Below are positions 8,653 through 18,023 of a stretch of DNA of 64,000 nt, in pieces. A program made the position numbers and the translations under genes. Numbering within the stretch: the first letter of the stretch is position 1; each line of letters starts with the position of its first letter. The notes beneath the pieces are model-generated. The model did not search any database, was not told the origin of the DNA, and saw nothing but the letters and a program-made list of their open reading frames with translations. Origin of the DNA: Streptantibioticus ferralitis (lineage in GTDB: Bacteria > Actinomycetota > Actinomycetes > Streptomycetales > Streptomycetaceae); contig NZ_JARHTQ010000016.1 in the NCBI RefSeq assembly GCF_029223525.1, forward strand, positions 1 through 64,000. Direction: 5' to 3'.

Positions 8653-11600
8653 ATGCGACCCGTCGACCCGCGCCTGCTCCGGTACGCCAGAACCACCCGC
8701 GTCTTCCTCGCCGCGACGGTGGCACTCGGCCTCGCCGGAGCGGGCCTGGTCGTCGCCCAGGCGATGCTCATCGCCGAAATCGTGGTCGGTGCCTTCCAAC
8801 ACCACTACGGAACATCCCGGCTCGCTTCTGCCATAGCCCTCCTCGCCGCCGTCTCCCTCGGCCGTGCGGCCGTGGGCTGGCTCACCGAACTCGCCGCCCA
8901 CCGCACCAGCGCCTCCGTCAAGTCCGAGCTGCGCCGCCGACTGCTCGCCCAAGCGACCCGACTCGGCCCCGCATCGGCCGACTCACCGCGCGGCGGCCCG
9001 CAGCGCATCGGCGAACTCACCACCCTCGCCCTGCGCGGCGTGGACGCCCTCGACGACTACTTCGCGCGCTATCTGCCGCAACTCGGCCTGGCCGTCGTGG
9101 TACCGGTGGTCGTGCTGGCCAGGATCGCCACCGCCGACTGGGAGTCGGCGCTGGTGATCGCCATGACCCTGCCGCTGATCCCGGTGTTCATGGCCCTGAT
9201 CGGCTGGTACACCGACGCGCGGATGCGGCGGCAGTGGCGGCTGCTGTCCCGGCTGTCCGGTCACTTCCTCGATGTGGTCAGCGGTCTGCCCACGCTGAAG
9301 GTCTTCGGCCGCGCCAAGGCCCAGGCAGCGGCGATCCGCAAGATCACCGACGACTACCGGCGGGCCACGCTCAAGACGCTGCGCATCGCCTTCCTCTCCT
9401 CCTTCGCACTGGAACTGCTCTCCACCATCTCGGTGGCGCTGGTCGCGGTCGGCATCGGTTTCCGACTGGTCGACGGCGGGCTCGATCTCCACACCGGCCT
9501 ACTGGTCCTCGTCCTCGCCCCCGAGGCCTACCTGCCGCTGCGCCAGGTCGGCGCGCAGTACCACGCGGCGGCGGAGGGACTCGCCGCCGCGGACGAGGTG
9601 TTCGCACTGCTGGAGACTCCGGCGCCGACCACGGGAACGGTCACGGCACCCGATGCCCGCACCGCAACGTTGACCGTGGACCACCTGACCGTGACCCATC
9701 AGGGACGGGACGAACCCTCGCTCGCGCAGACCAGCTTCACGGTCCGCCCCGGCGAGACGGTGGCCATCACCGGCCCGTCCGGCGCGGGCAAGACGACCCT
9801 GCTGGGCGCCCTGCTGGGCTTCACCCGGCCGACCTCCGGCCGTATTCGCGTCAACGCCACCGATCTCACCTCCCTGAGCCTGGACAGCTGGCGGAACCAG
9901 ATCGCCTGGGTCCCCCAGCATCCCTATCTGTTCGCCGGATCCATCGCCGACAACGTCCGGCTGGCGCGCCCCGAAGCAAGCGACGACGAAGTCACCGAAG
10001 CCCTTCGGAACGCCAACGCCCTCGACTTCACAGAAAGCCTCCCACGAGGCACTGACACCCGCCTCGGCGAAGACGGCGCGGGCCTGTCGGCCGGTCAGCG
10101 CCAACGCCTCGCGCTGGCCCGCGCGTTCCTCGCGGACCGCCCGCTACTGCTGCTCGACGAGCCGACGGCGAATCTGGACGGCGAGACCGAATCGGCCGTC
10201 GTCGACGCGGTCCGCCGCCTCTCCCGGGGCCGCACCGTCATCATGGTCGTCCACCGACCGGCACTGCTCGCGGTGGCGGACCGCGTCATCCGGCTGGAGA
10301 ACCCCAAGGCGCCCCAGGCCCTCGCCCAAGTTCCAGGCCGGGCAGGGGAGGCGCGGGTTACGGACGTCCAGCCCCCGGCACCGGAGCAGCGGCGTCCCGA
10401 GCAGGTCGCGGACCCGGTCCGGGAAGCCGTAAGCGCTCCCGGCGCGCTGGCCCGCGTACGGCGGATGGCGCGCCCCCTGCGCGCGCGGTTCGCGCTCGCC
10501 GTGCTGCTCGGCGCCCTCACGCTCGCCAGCGCGGTCGGCCTGATGGCCACCTCGGGGTGGCTGATCTCCCGTGCCTCCCAACATCCCCCGGTGCTCTACC
10601 TGCTGGTGGCCACCACCGCGACCCGTGCCTTCGGCATCGGGCGCGCGGTCTTCCGCTACGCCGAGCGCCTCGTCTCCCACGATGCCGTCTTCCGGGCGCT
10701 CGCGGACCTGCGCGCCGCTGTCTACCGGCGGCTGGAGCGGCTCGCGCCGTCCGGGCTGCGCGACACGCGGCGCGGCGACCTGCTCTCCCGGCTGGTCGCC
10801 GATGTCGACTCGCTGCAGGACTACTTCCTGCGCTGGCTGCTTCCGGCGGCCAGCGCGGTGGTGGTGAGTGCGGTCTGCGTGGGGTTCGTCACCTGGCTGC
10901 TGCCCGCGGCGGGTGCGGCGCTCGCGGTCGGGCTGCTCGCTGCCGGGGTCGGCGTTCCGGCGCTGTCCGCCGCGGTGTCCCGGCGCACCGACGCCAAACT
11001 GGCGCCCGCGCGCGGTGGGTTGTCCACTCAGGTGGTCGATCTGCTGTCGGGGACCGCTGAGTTGACGGTCGCGGGCGCGCTGCCCGCCCGGCTCGACGGG
11101 ACGGTCCTGGCCGACCGGGTCCTCACCCGTATCGCCGCCCGCTCGGCCGCCGCCACCGCGCTCGGCGCCGGACTCACCGCGCTGATCACCGGGTTCACCG
11201 TAGCGATCAGTGCCTATCTGGGCGTGCTGGCGGTCGCCGACGGCCGTCTGGCCGGGGTGGAACTGGCCGTTGTCGTGCTCACCCCGCTGGCCGCGTTCGA
11301 GGCGGTGGCCGCGATGCCGCCGGCGGCGCTGCACCGGCGCCGCAGCCGCCGGGCCGCCGAGCGCGTCCACGAGGTGCTGGACACCCCGGTTCCGGTACAC
11401 GAGCCGGAGGATCCCGCCGCTCCGCCTGCGTCCCCGTTCCCGCTGACCATAAGGAATCTGACGGTACGTCATCCAGGGCAGCGGGAGCCAGCGCTCGAAG
11501 GGTTCGACCTCGATCTGGCTCCTGGGCGCCGGATCGCCGTCATCGGGCCGTCCGGCGCCGGGAAGACCACGCTCGCCCAGGCGCTGCTGCGCTTCGTGGA

Positions 11601-12192
11601 CCGCGAGGCCGGTACCTACAGCCTGGGTGGAGTCGACGCGGCGGCGCTGGACGGCGATGCGGTGCGCCGCCTGGTCGGGCTGTGCGCGCAGGACGCGCAT
11701 GTCTTCGACAGCTCGGTGCGGGAAAACCTGCGGTTGGCGCGTCCGGCGGCGTCCGAAGCCCAGCTGCGCGCCGCGCTCGCCGCCGCACGCCTGCTCGACT
11801 GGGTGGATTCGCTTCCCGAAGGACTGGACACCCTTGTCGGTGAGCATGGGGCGCGGATGTCCGGCGGCCAGCGGCAGCGTCTGGCGCTGGCCCGTGCACT
11901 GCTCGCCGACTTCCCGGTCCTGATACTCGACGAGCCCGCCGAGCACCTCGACCTACCGACGGCGGACGCGCTCACCGCCGATCTGCTGCGGGTCACCGAG
12001 GGTCGCACCACCGTGTTGATCACCCACCGGCTGGCCGGGCTCGCGGCCCCCGGCGCGGTCGACGAGATCATCGTGCTCGACCACGGCCGTGCGGTGCAGC
12101 GCGGAACGTACGAGGAACTGGCCGCCGTCGAAGGGCCGTTCCGCGGCCTGCTGGAACGTGAGCGGGCCACCGAGCCTTTGCCGGTGGGCTGA
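8653..12192 (+). CDS. cydCD: Fused CydDC ABC exporter required for cytochrome bd assembly
   Basis: 1179 residues from ATG 8653, 7 bases after cydB. Two complete exporter halves are joined in one chain. Half 1: membrane domain, Walker A GPSGAGKTT near 373, signature LSAGQRQRLALARAF near 477. Half 2: membrane domain from about 610, Walker A GPSGAGKTT near 964, signature [16 protein letters not shown] near 1068, Walker B LILDEPAEHLD. In bacteria with separate genes, CydD and CydC form a heterodimer handling thiol/heme homeostasis in the assembly of bd oxidase; the fused form is usual in Streptomyces. Third gene of the Rex-controlled operon. Confidence 0.95.
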   Translation: MRPVDPRLLRYARTTRVFLAATVALGLAGAGLVVAQAMLIAEIVVGAFQHHYGTSRLASAIALLAAVSLGRAAVGWLTELAAHRTSASVKSELRRRLLAQATRLGPASADSPRGGPQRIGELTTLALRGVDALDDYFARYLPQLGLAVVVPVVVLARIATADWESALVIAMTLPLIPVFMALIGWYTDARMRRQWRLLSRLSGHFLDVVSGLPTLKVFGRAKAQAAAIRKITDDYRRATLKTLRIAFLSSFALELLSTISVALVAVGIGFRLVDGGLDLHTGLLVLVLAPEAYLPLRQVGAQYHAAAEGLAAADEVFALLETPAPTTGTVTAPDARTATLTVDHLTVTHQGRDEPSLAQTSFTVRPGETVAITGPSGAGKTTLLGALLGFTRPTSGRIRVNATDLTSLSLDSWRNQIAWVPQHPYLFAGSIADNVRLARPEASDDEVTEALRNANALDFTESLPRGTDTRLGEDGAGLSAGQRQRLALARAFLADRPLLLLDEPTANLDGETESAVVDAVRRLSRGRTVIMVVHRPALLAVADRVIRLENPKAPQALAQVPGRAGEARVTDVQPPAPEQRRPEQVADPVREAVSAPGALARVRRMARPLRARFALAVLLGALTLASAVGLMATSGWLISRASQHPPVLYLLVATTATRAFGIGRAVFRYAERLVSHDAVFRALADLRAAVYRRLERLAPSGLRDTRRGDLLSRLVADVDSLQDYFLRWLLPAASAVVVSAVCVGFVTWLLPAAGAALAVGLLAAGVGVPALSAAVSRRTDAKLAPARGGLSTQVVDLLSGTAELTVAGALPARLDGTVLADRVLTRIAARSAAATALGAGLTALITGFTVAISAYLGVLAVADGRLAGVELAVVVLTPLAAFEAVAAMPPAALHRRRSRRAAERVHEVLDTPVPVHEPEDPAAPPASPFPLTIRNLTVRHPGQREPALEGFDLDLAPGRRIAVIGPSGAGKTTLAQALLRFVDREAGTYSLGGVDAAALDGDAVRRLVGLCAQDAHVFDSSVRENLRLARPAASEAQLRAALAAARLLDWVDSLPEGLDTLVGEHGARMSGGQRQRLALARALLADFPVLILDEPAEHLDLPTADALTADLLRVTEGRTTVLITHRLAGLAAPGAVDEIIVLDHGRAVQRGTYEELAAVEGPFRGLLERERATEPLPVG

Positions 12193-12222
12193 TCGCTTCC
12201 CGCTTCTGCTGGCGAAGTCATT

Positions 12223-12254
12223 GAAACCGCACTAACGGCTGGTTTAGTGGTTTC
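12223..12254. terminator. Imperfect hairpin between cydCD and the GAF kinase gene
   Basis: GAAACC then ACTAA (12231-12235) pair with TTAGT (12244-12248) and GGTTTC (12249-12254), leaving a two-base GC bulge. It is AT-rich for this genome. It could terminate the cyd transcript or be an operator for the downstream kinase gene 33 bases away; the sequence alone does not decide. Confidence 0.4.
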
Positions 12255-12286
12255 TCGCACCAAAGCGGGCCATTTACCCTCGTGGC

Positions 12287-13882
12287 ATGGCAGACCACGC
12301 AGGGGATCTCGGGGAGCTGGCCGAGCTGAGTGATCGGCTTCCACAACTGCTGGACGCCGTGGTCTCCGTCGGCACCGGCCTTGACCTGCATGAGACCCTG
12401 CGCCGGATCGTCGCGACCGGCGCCGAACTGGTGGGCGCCCGCTACGCGGCCCTCGGCGTGGTCGACCCGGACGGCGGCGCCCTGCGCGACGTCATCACCC
12501 ACGGCATCGACCAGAACGTCGCCGACCGGCTCGGGACGCTGCCGGACGGGTACCAGGGGCTGCTCGACGCCCTGCTGCACGATCCGCGGTCGCGGAGCTT
12601 CCTGGATGTGCCGATCCGAGTGGACGACGACGTCTTCGGGAACCTCTACCTGACCGAGAAGCCAGCGGGCGCGGAGTTCTCCGACGTCGATCTGCACACC
12701 GCGCAGATACTCGCCGCCCAGGCGGGCGTGGCGATCGGCAACGCCCGGCTGTACGAGGCGACCCGGCAGCGGGACCGCTGGATCGACGGCGTCAACGCCG
12801 TCACCACGGCGCTGGTCACCGGAATCGACGCGGACGAGGCGCTGCAGGTCGTGGCCGAGCAGGCGCGGCGACTGGCCGACTCGGCGGCGGGTGTTGTGCT
12901 GCTGCCCACTGAGGAGGGCGGAATGGAGATCGTCGCGGCCGCCACCGACGAACCGATTCCGTTGGTGGGCACGGTGATCGCGCCCACCAGCCCGATCGTC
13001 TCCCAACTCCTCGCGGGCGAGCCGGTGTTCGTGGCGGACTCGGCGACGGACGAGCGGATGACCGCCGATGCCGCCCGCTTCTTCGGCCCCAGCATGATGC
13101 TGCCGCTGAGCAGCGGCGGAAAGGTGATCGGCACGCTGGCGCTGCCGCGCATGCGCGGGGCCACCCCGTTCTCGGACACGGAGCGGCGGCTCGCCGAGCA
13201 GTTCGCGCACCAGGCGGCGGTCGCGCTGGTGCTCGCCGACGCACAACGCGACCGGGAGCGGCTCGCGGTCTACGAGGACCGCGACCGCATCGCGCGCGAT
13301 CTGCACGATCTGGTGGTGCAGCGGCTCTTCGCGACCGGGATGCTGCTGGAGAGCGCGCAGCGCCGGTCCGAGGTGCCGGAGGTGCGGGAACGTATCGGCG
13401 ATGCGGCGGACGAGCTGGACGCCACGATCCAGGAGGTTCGGACCGCGATCTTCGCGCTTCAGCAGGCGCCCGCCGACGCCCCGGTCGGGCTGCGTACCCG
13501 GGTGCTGCGGGAACTCGGGCAGGCCTCGGTGCCGCTGGGGTTCGCGCCGGCGGTGCGGTTCATCGGCGCGGTCGACGCGCTGGTCGGCGAAGTGCCCGCG
13601 AAGAACCTCATCGCCGCACTGCGCGAGACGCTGTCCAACGCCTTCCGGCACGCATGTGCCTCCAGGATCGACGTCCAGGTGGATGCGACGGTCACCCTGC
13701 CGAGTGGGGAGCGCGGGGTGCGGTTGACGGTGATCGACGACGGTGTGGGCATCCCGGACGGCGGACGGCGCAGCGGCCTGCGCAATCTGGCGCGCCGTGC
13801 GGAGGCACTGGGCGGGTCCAGCTGCTACGGCGAGGGGCCGGACGGGGTGGGGGCGCGGGTGGTCTGGGAGTCGCCGCTGTAA
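12287..13882 (+). CDS. DosS/DevS-like sensor histidine kinase with two GAF domains
   Basis: 531 residues. GAF domain 1 (about 15-160) and GAF domain 2 (about 175-320) precede a HisKA_3 dimerisation helix with the phosphoacceptor His340 in RDRIARDLHDLVVQRLF, then an HATPase domain (RETLSNAFRHA, DDGVGIPDGG, SGLRNLARRAEALGG). Overall order and motifs match mycobacterial DosS/DosT, whose first GAF binds heme and senses oxygen, CO, NO or redox state. His98 lies in LLHDPRSRSFLDVPIRV, close to where the mycobacterial heme ligand region would align, but the segment before it is shorter, so heme binding is unproven. No response regulator is adjacent, so the partner is elsewhere. Position directly after cydABCD is suggestive of a redox role. 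Confidence 0.85.
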   Translation: MADHAGDLGELAELSDRLPQLLDAVVSVGTGLDLHETLRRIVATGAELVGARYAALGVVDPDGGALRDVITHGIDQNVADRLGTLPDGYQGLLDALLHDPRSRSFLDVPIRVDDDVFGNLYLTEKPAGAEFSDVDLHTAQILAAQAGVAIGNARLYEATRQRDRWIDGVNAVTTALVTGIDADEALQVVAEQARRLADSAAGVVLLPTEEGGMEIVAAATDEPIPLVGTVIAPTSPIVSQLLAGEPVFVADSATDERMTADAARFFGPSMMLPLSSGGKVIGTLALPRMRGATPFSDTERRLAEQFAHQAAVALVLADAQRDRERLAVYEDRDRIARDLHDLVVQRLFATGMLLESAQRRSEVPEVRERIGDAADELDATIQEVRTAIFALQQAPADAPVGLRTRVLRELGQASVPLGFAPAVRFIGAVDALVGEVPAKNLIAALRETLSNAFRHACASRIDVQVDATVTLPSGERGVRLTVIDDGVGIPDGGRRSGLRNLARRAEALGGSSCYGEGPDGVGARVVWESPL

Positions 13883-13995
13883 TGCCTGCTCGGCGGATCC
13901 GCGGCGAACGGGGCCTGCCGTAGGCCGCCGTACTCGCGTGGCCGCAGGTCCGCAGCACCGTGACGGCATCTGTGTCGACCGTGGCGGCCAGCCTG

Positions 13996-14901
13996 CTACG
14001 TGCAGTCGGCCAGGATCGCTTCGATGATGTGGGCGACGCCGTCCTGCTCGTTGGCCGCCGTGTGGTGGGTGGTCGCGGCGAGTACGTCGGGGTGGGCGTT
14101 GGCCACCGCGTACGAGGTACCGGCCCAGCCGAGCATCGCCAGGTCGTTCGGCATATCGCCGAAGGCGATCACCTCGGCGGCGGTGATGCCGCGCTCCGCG
14201 CAGCAGCGGGCCAAGGTGCTGGCCTTGCTGACGCCGACGCCGCTGATCTCCAGCAGCGCGGAGGGACTGGACCGGGTGAACTCGGCGTGCTCCCCGGCCA
14301 CACCGCGGGCCGCCGTCAGGAACGCGTCCGGGTCGGCGGTGTCATGCCGGGCGAGCAGCTTGAGCACCGGCTGGTCGGCGTCGAGGCCCAGCAACTCCTC
14401 GATGGGGCCGACGACGGAGTCGGCCTCCGCCCAGGCCGCCGCGTACTCCGGTTCGTAGTGGAAGCCGCCGGTCCGCTCGACTGCGAAGGTCGTACCGGGG
14501 ACGGCGGCGCGTACCGCGGCCACGACAGCGCGTGCGTCGCGCTCGGCGAGCGGGAACGCCTTCAGCAGAAGGTCTCGGTGCAGGTCATAGACGGCGGCGC
14601 CGTTCGCGCAGATGGCGATGCCGTTGGTGAGGAACGAACGGCGGCCCGGGTCTCCGTTGAGCGGAGCGGCGGCGACCACATGCATCCAGCGGGCCGGGCG
14701 GCCGGTGACGAAGAACACCTCGATGCCCGCCTCCTCGGCGGCCGCCAGCGCGGCGACGGTGCGGGCGGAGACCGTCCGGTCGTCGCGCAGCAGCGTGCCA
14801 TCCAGGTCGGTGGCGATCAGCCGGGGCGCGCAGGGCGCGGCCGGGGGCTGCGGAGACCGGGAGGGCTGCGGAGGGCGGGAGAGCGAGGTCACGGGGTCCA
14901 T
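13996..14901 (-). CDS. HAD-superfamily (Cof-type) sugar-phosphate phosphatase
   Basis: 301 residues from ATG 14901; a TTG four codons earlier is less likely. HAD motif I is LIATDLDGTLLRDD, with the nucleophile Asp and acid/base Asp two residues apart; motif II is VFFVTGRP; the late motif VIAFGDMPNDLAMLGWAG carries the metal-binding Asp pair. The large type IIB cap between motifs II and III is typical of Cof/YidA-like enzymes, which dephosphorylate sugar phosphates, FMN or pyridoxal phosphate. Specific substrate unknown. Convergent with the GAF kinase gene. Confidence 0.88.
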   Translation of the reverse strand: MDPVTSLSRPPQPSRSPQPPAAPCAPRLIATDLDGTLLRDDRTVSARTVAALAAAEEAGIEVFFVTGRPARWMHVVAAAPLNGDPGRRSFLTNGIAICANGAAVYDLHRDLLLKAFPLAERDARAVVAAVRAAVPGTTFAVERTGGFHYEPEYAAAWAEADSVVGPIEELLGLDADQPVLKLLARHDTADPDAFLTAARGVAGEHAEFTRSSPSALLEISGVGVSKASTLARCCAERGITAAEVIAFGDMPNDLAMLGWAGTSYAVANAHPDVLAATTHHTAANEQDGVAHIIEAILADCT

Positions 14902-15020
14902 AGTGGCGCACAACGGCGGACAGGCGTGCGGGAGGGGCGGCAGGGCGTACGGGGACTCGGCGGCCGGTCAGGGCCCAGCCGTCCCGTGGGTCCGCGGTGC
15001 GGGATCAGAACCGTGCGAGG

Positions 15021-15260
15021 TCAGAGATCGAAGATCTCGCCCTCGGGAGGCGGCGGTCCCGACTTCGGGATGGCCGGAATGCGCTCTTCCTCAAGCATCC
15101 CGCGGATTTGCTCGCGCAGCTCCGGGCTGTCCTTGTGGTGGTGGTCCGCGACCGCATGCTCAACGGCTACCTGGACCACTTCCTCCTCTTCCCCCGTGAT
15201 GGCGATCGTGCAGTGCGACTCACTGGGGAACTTGCGGCAGTCGGCGACTTTCCTGGTCAT
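15021..15260 (-). CDS. DUF1059 small protein
   Basis: 79 residues from ATG 15260, chosen because AGGAGG lies 5 bases upstream; the ATG six codons earlier has no such site. Sequence MTRKVADCRKFPSESHCTIA, then EVVQVAVEHAVADHHHKDSPELREQIRGML, fits the DUF1059 family of small proteins with conserved Cys and His, presumed metal-binding. Function unknown. It stands between the HAD phosphatase and a repeat-containing gap. Confidence 0.8.
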   Translation of the reverse strand: MTRKVADCRKFPSESHCTIAITGEEEEVVQVAVEHAVADHHHKDSPELREQIRGMLEEERIPAIPKSGPPPPEGEIFDL

Positions 15261-15297
15261 GGCGACCTCCTGGGGCACCCCCCTGCATTCAGGTTAA

Positions 15298-15420
15298 ACC
15301 CGGGCGAATTGGGTGGCTCGTGGGGTGGGGGCTGTGGTTCGGCTGGGGGGTCGGGGGTTATCCCCCGGGGGGTGTGGCGACCCGGGCGAATCGGCTGGTT
15401 GGCGGACGGAGGCTGTGGTT
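15298..15420. repeat. Imperfect direct repeat of about 82 bp
   Basis: ACCCGGGCGAAT occurs at 15298-15309 and 15380-15391, and GGCTGTGGTT at 15330-15339 and 15411-15420, so an ~81-82-bp unit has been duplicated imperfectly in the gap between the DUF1059 gene and the oxidoreductase. TGGGTGGCTCG also recurs. No gene is seen here. Confidence 0.7.
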
Positions 15421-15509
15421 CGGCTGGGTGGCTCGCGGACAGGCGGCGGGATGTGCCGCGTGATGCACCGGGTCTTGGTTCGAGTGGCGGGGCGCTTAGA
15501 GTCGATGGC

Positions 15510-16394
15510 ATGCGACTGAGCACTGTGATTCTCCCGGTACACCGCTGGTCGGAGGGGCGTGAGGTGTGGTGGCGCGCCGAGCAACTCGGCTTCCACACCG
15601 CGTACACCTACGACCATCTGTCCTGGCGCAGCTTCCGCGACCTGCCGTGGTTCGGGGCCGTGCCCACGTTGACCGCGGCGGCCGGTGCCACGTCGCGCAT
15701 GCGCCTCGGCACTCTGGTGACCTCGCCGAACTTCCGGCACCCGGTCACCCTGGCAAAGGAACTGATCACGCTGGACGACGTCAGCGGCGGCCGGGTGACG
15801 CTCGGGATCGGGGCGGGGGGTACCGGTTTCGACGCGACCGCGCTGGGCAACGAGGCATGGTCGCCGCGTGAACGCGCCGACCGCTTCGGGGAGTTCATCG
15901 GCCTCCTCGACGAGTTGCTGACCAATGACGTGGTGACCCGCGAGGGCGACTTCTACTCGGCGCACGAGGTACGCAACATTCCCGGCTGCGTACAGCGGCC
16001 CCGGCTGCCCTTCGCCGTCGCTGCGACCGGCCCGCGCGGCCTGCGGCTCGCCGCGCGGTACGGGCAGGCCTGGGTGACCTACGGCGACCCGCGCGGTCCC
16101 CGGGACGTGCCGGTGGAGGACTGCCCGGGCGTGGTGCGGGCACAGATGGAGAAGCTGGAGGCGGCCTGCGCCGAAGCCGGCCGTGATCCGCGTGAGCTGG
16201 ACCGCATCCTGCTCCAGGGCTCCACGAGCGAGCGCCCGCTGGACTCGGTGGACGCCTTCGTCGACTACGCGGGCCGCTACGCGGAATTGGGCATCACCGA
16301 GATCGTCCTGCACTGGCCGATCGCCGATTCGATCTTCGAGGCCGATATGGCGATCTTCGAAAAGATCGCGACCGACGGCTTGGCCCAGCTCTAG
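15510..16394 (+). CDS. LLM-class (F420-dependent) oxidoreductase
   Basis: 294 residues from ATG 15510; the longer open frame upstream crosses a repeat and is not coding. It starts RLSTVILPVHRWSEG, with the luciferase-like TIM-barrel landmarks GFHTAYTYDHLSW, AAGATSRMRLGTLVTSPNFRHPVTLAKELITLDDVSGGRVTLGIGAG (split over several strands) and late ELGITEIVLHWP. Actinobacterial members usually use coenzyme F420 rather than FMN. Substrate not predictable. Monocistronic by position. Confidence 0.85.
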   Translation: MRLSTVILPVHRWSEGREVWWRAEQLGFHTAYTYDHLSWRSFRDLPWFGAVPTLTAAAGATSRMRLGTLVTSPNFRHPVTLAKELITLDDVSGGRVTLGIGAGGTGFDATALGNEAWSPRERADRFGEFIGLLDELLTNDVVTREGDFYSAHEVRNIPGCVQRPRLPFAVAATGPRGLRLAARYGQAWVTYGDPRGPRDVPVEDCPGVVRAQMEKLEAACAEAGRDPRELDRILLQGSTSERPLDSVDAFVDYAGRYAELGITEIVLHWPIADSIFEADMAIFEKIATDGLAQL

Positions 16395-16402
16395 GCCTTC
16401 GG

Positions 16403-16484
16403 CGGCGGATCTTCGGAACTCGGTCGGCACCATGAGTCGCGGCGCGCGGTCACACGGCTGGCGCGGCCCGATGAAGATCCGCCG
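16403..16484. terminator. Widely spaced inverted repeat between convergent genes
   Basis: CGGCGGATCTTC (16403-16414) is exactly complementary to GAAGATCCGCCG (16473-16484) with 58 bases between. A second hairpin GGCCCGC-GGCTA-GCGGGCC (16489-16507) overlaps the stop of the next gene. Both lie between convergent genes and probably act as a bidirectional terminator. Confidence 0.5.
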
Positions 16485-16497
16485 GACAGGCCCGCGG

Positions 16498-16950
16498 CTA
16501 GCGGGCCCTGGCGCTGAGCCATGGGGTGGGGGTCGGGCTGGTGATGACCTCCTTGTAGGTCTCGTCGCCGGGGAGGGGCACGATCAGGCGTTGGTGGGGC
16601 GGCAGGAAGCTCAGCTTCACGAAGGCACGGTTGGTGTAGACGGCGGTGAGGAAGGCGGGAGCGGAGTCTCGGGGGATGTCATGGAACTCGACTCCATCGA
16701 CGATGATCTTGACGTCGCCCTCGGAGTAGACCTCGATGGCGACCTCGGGTGAGCCGGGGATCTCCACATACGCCTCGTGCGGCAGGCTGCCGTCGGGGTC
16801 GGCGACCGCGAACGCCCCGGCCGCGGTGCGGCGCGTGGAGTGGTCGGCGCCGATGTCGTGGGTGACCCGCGACTCGCGGCCGTGCGCCGCCGCGGTCTCG
16901 CGGATCGCGACGACGGCGGCCTCGGTGCTGGGCAGTTGGGGATGGCTCAT
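16498..16950 (-). CDS. Conserved-looking small protein of unknown function
   Basis: 150 residues from ATG 16950 (GAGG 9 bases upstream). No recognised domain. It has an acidic-basic soluble N-terminus (SHPQLPSTEAAVVAIRETAA), then alternating strands such as EVAIEVYSEGDVKIIVDG and AFVKLSFLPPHQRLIVPLPG, suggesting a small beta-rich fold. It follows the MerR regulator by only 15 bases on the same strand, so the two are likely co-transcribed. Codon use is like its neighbours. Confidence 0.65.
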   Translation of the reverse strand: MSHPQLPSTEAAVVAIRETAAAHGRESRVTHDIGADHSTRRTAAGAFAVADPDGSLPHEAYVEIPGSPEVAIEVYSEGDVKIIVDGVEFHDIPRDSAPAFLTAVYTNRAFVKLSFLPPHQRLIVPLPGDETYKEVITSPTPTPWLSARAR

Positions 16951-16965
16951 GACCGCCATCCTCAC

Positions 16966-17997
16966 TTACGGCATCAGTTTGTCCATGGTGCGAGCCTGGA
17001 CCTCGCGTTCGGCGGCCGCGGCGATGAAGGGCGCCGTGTTGCGGGCGCCGACCAGGGACCGTACGGAGCGCAGCGTGGACTCGGGCAGGGCGATGGTGGC
17101 CTGCTGGGGCTGGGCCGGTGGCTCCGGGGGTGAGGGGGCCCGCTCCGGGAGTGCTTGAGCTGGCTGCGGTTCCGGTTGCTGGTGTGCGCCGAGGTGGCGT
17201 TGGACCAGCTGGGTCGCCAACGTCCGCATCGCGCGGGCGAGTTCGGCGTCCACGGTCTGCTGGGCGAGCGGGCGCAGCCGTCGTACCAGTGCGGCGGCCT
17301 CGGTGGCCTCCGCCTCGGTCGGCGGGTGGTCCAGATACGGCTGGAACACGTACTCGGTGGTGAACTCCAGGAACCGCTCCGCGATGTGCTCGACCTGGCC
17401 GCGCAATTCCCTGAGGTGGCCGGAGATCGCGGTCAGCGGCACGCCCGCCGTGTGCAGTTCCGCGGCGACCGCCAGCTCCTGGGGACTGGGGACCACGAAT
17501 TCCTCGTCCGTGTCCGGAACGGGTTCCAGCACGCCGAGTTCGACCGCTTCGGCGATGGCCCCGTCGTCCGCGACGCCGCCGAAGGTCTCGGCGAGCTCAC
17601 GGCGTCCCATGCGGGCCGGGCGCTCGTCGGACCACGGCCGGTCCACCTCGCTGACCAGACCGAGGACTCCACCGAGCCCGGTCCCGGCGTCCCATGCCGC
17701 CAGCAGTTCCTTGATGCTGGCAAGGGTGTATCCACGCTCCAGCAGTTCGGCGATCTGCCGCAGCCGGGCCAGATGTACGTCTCCGTACAGATTGGCCCGG
17801 CCGCGCCGCTCGGGCTTGGGCAGCAGACCGCGGTCCAGGTAGGCGCGAATGGTCCGGACCGTGGCGCCGCTCTCGCGTGCCAGGTCCTCGATGCGGTAGG
17901 CCGGGTCGGCGGCGGTTGCGGTGGTGCCGCTCGCGCCGACGGTGGTAGCGGCTGCTCCGGTCGGCTTTCCCGGTGTGCCCCGCGACTGTCGCGTCAC
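16966..17997 (-). CDS. MerR-family transcriptional regulator with long effector domain
   Basis: 343 residues from GTG 17997, with AAGGAG 8-9 bases upstream. A 30-residue Ala/Thr-rich leader precedes the MerR winged helix: YRIEDLARESGATVRTIRAYLDRGLLPKPERRG, YGDVHLARLRQIAELLERGYTLASIKELL. The remaining ~230 residues form a helical ligand or cofactor domain and a Pro/Gln-rich linker, longer than in metal-sensing MerR proteins. No Cys cluster is present, so metal or Fe-S sensing is unlikely. It follows the PF10118-type hydrolase gene by 26 bases on the same strand and may regulate that operon. Confidence 0.87.
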   Translation of the reverse strand: MTRQSRGTPGKPTGAAATTVGASGTTATAADPAYRIEDLARESGATVRTIRAYLDRGLLPKPERRGRANLYGDVHLARLRQIAELLERGYTLASIKELLAAWDAGTGLGGVLGLVSEVDRPWSDERPARMGRRELAETFGGVADDGAIAEAVELGVLEPVPDTDEEFVVPSPQELAVAAELHTAGVPLTAISGHLRELRGQVEHIAERFLEFTTEYVFQPYLDHPPTEAEATEAAALVRRLRPLAQQTVDAELARAMRTLATQLVQRHLGAHQQPEPQPAQALPERAPSPPEPPAQPQQATIALPESTLRSVRSLVGARNTAPFIAAAAEREVQARTMDKLMP

Positions 17998-18023
17998 TGT
18001 TCGTGCTCCTTACGGGGCGTCGG

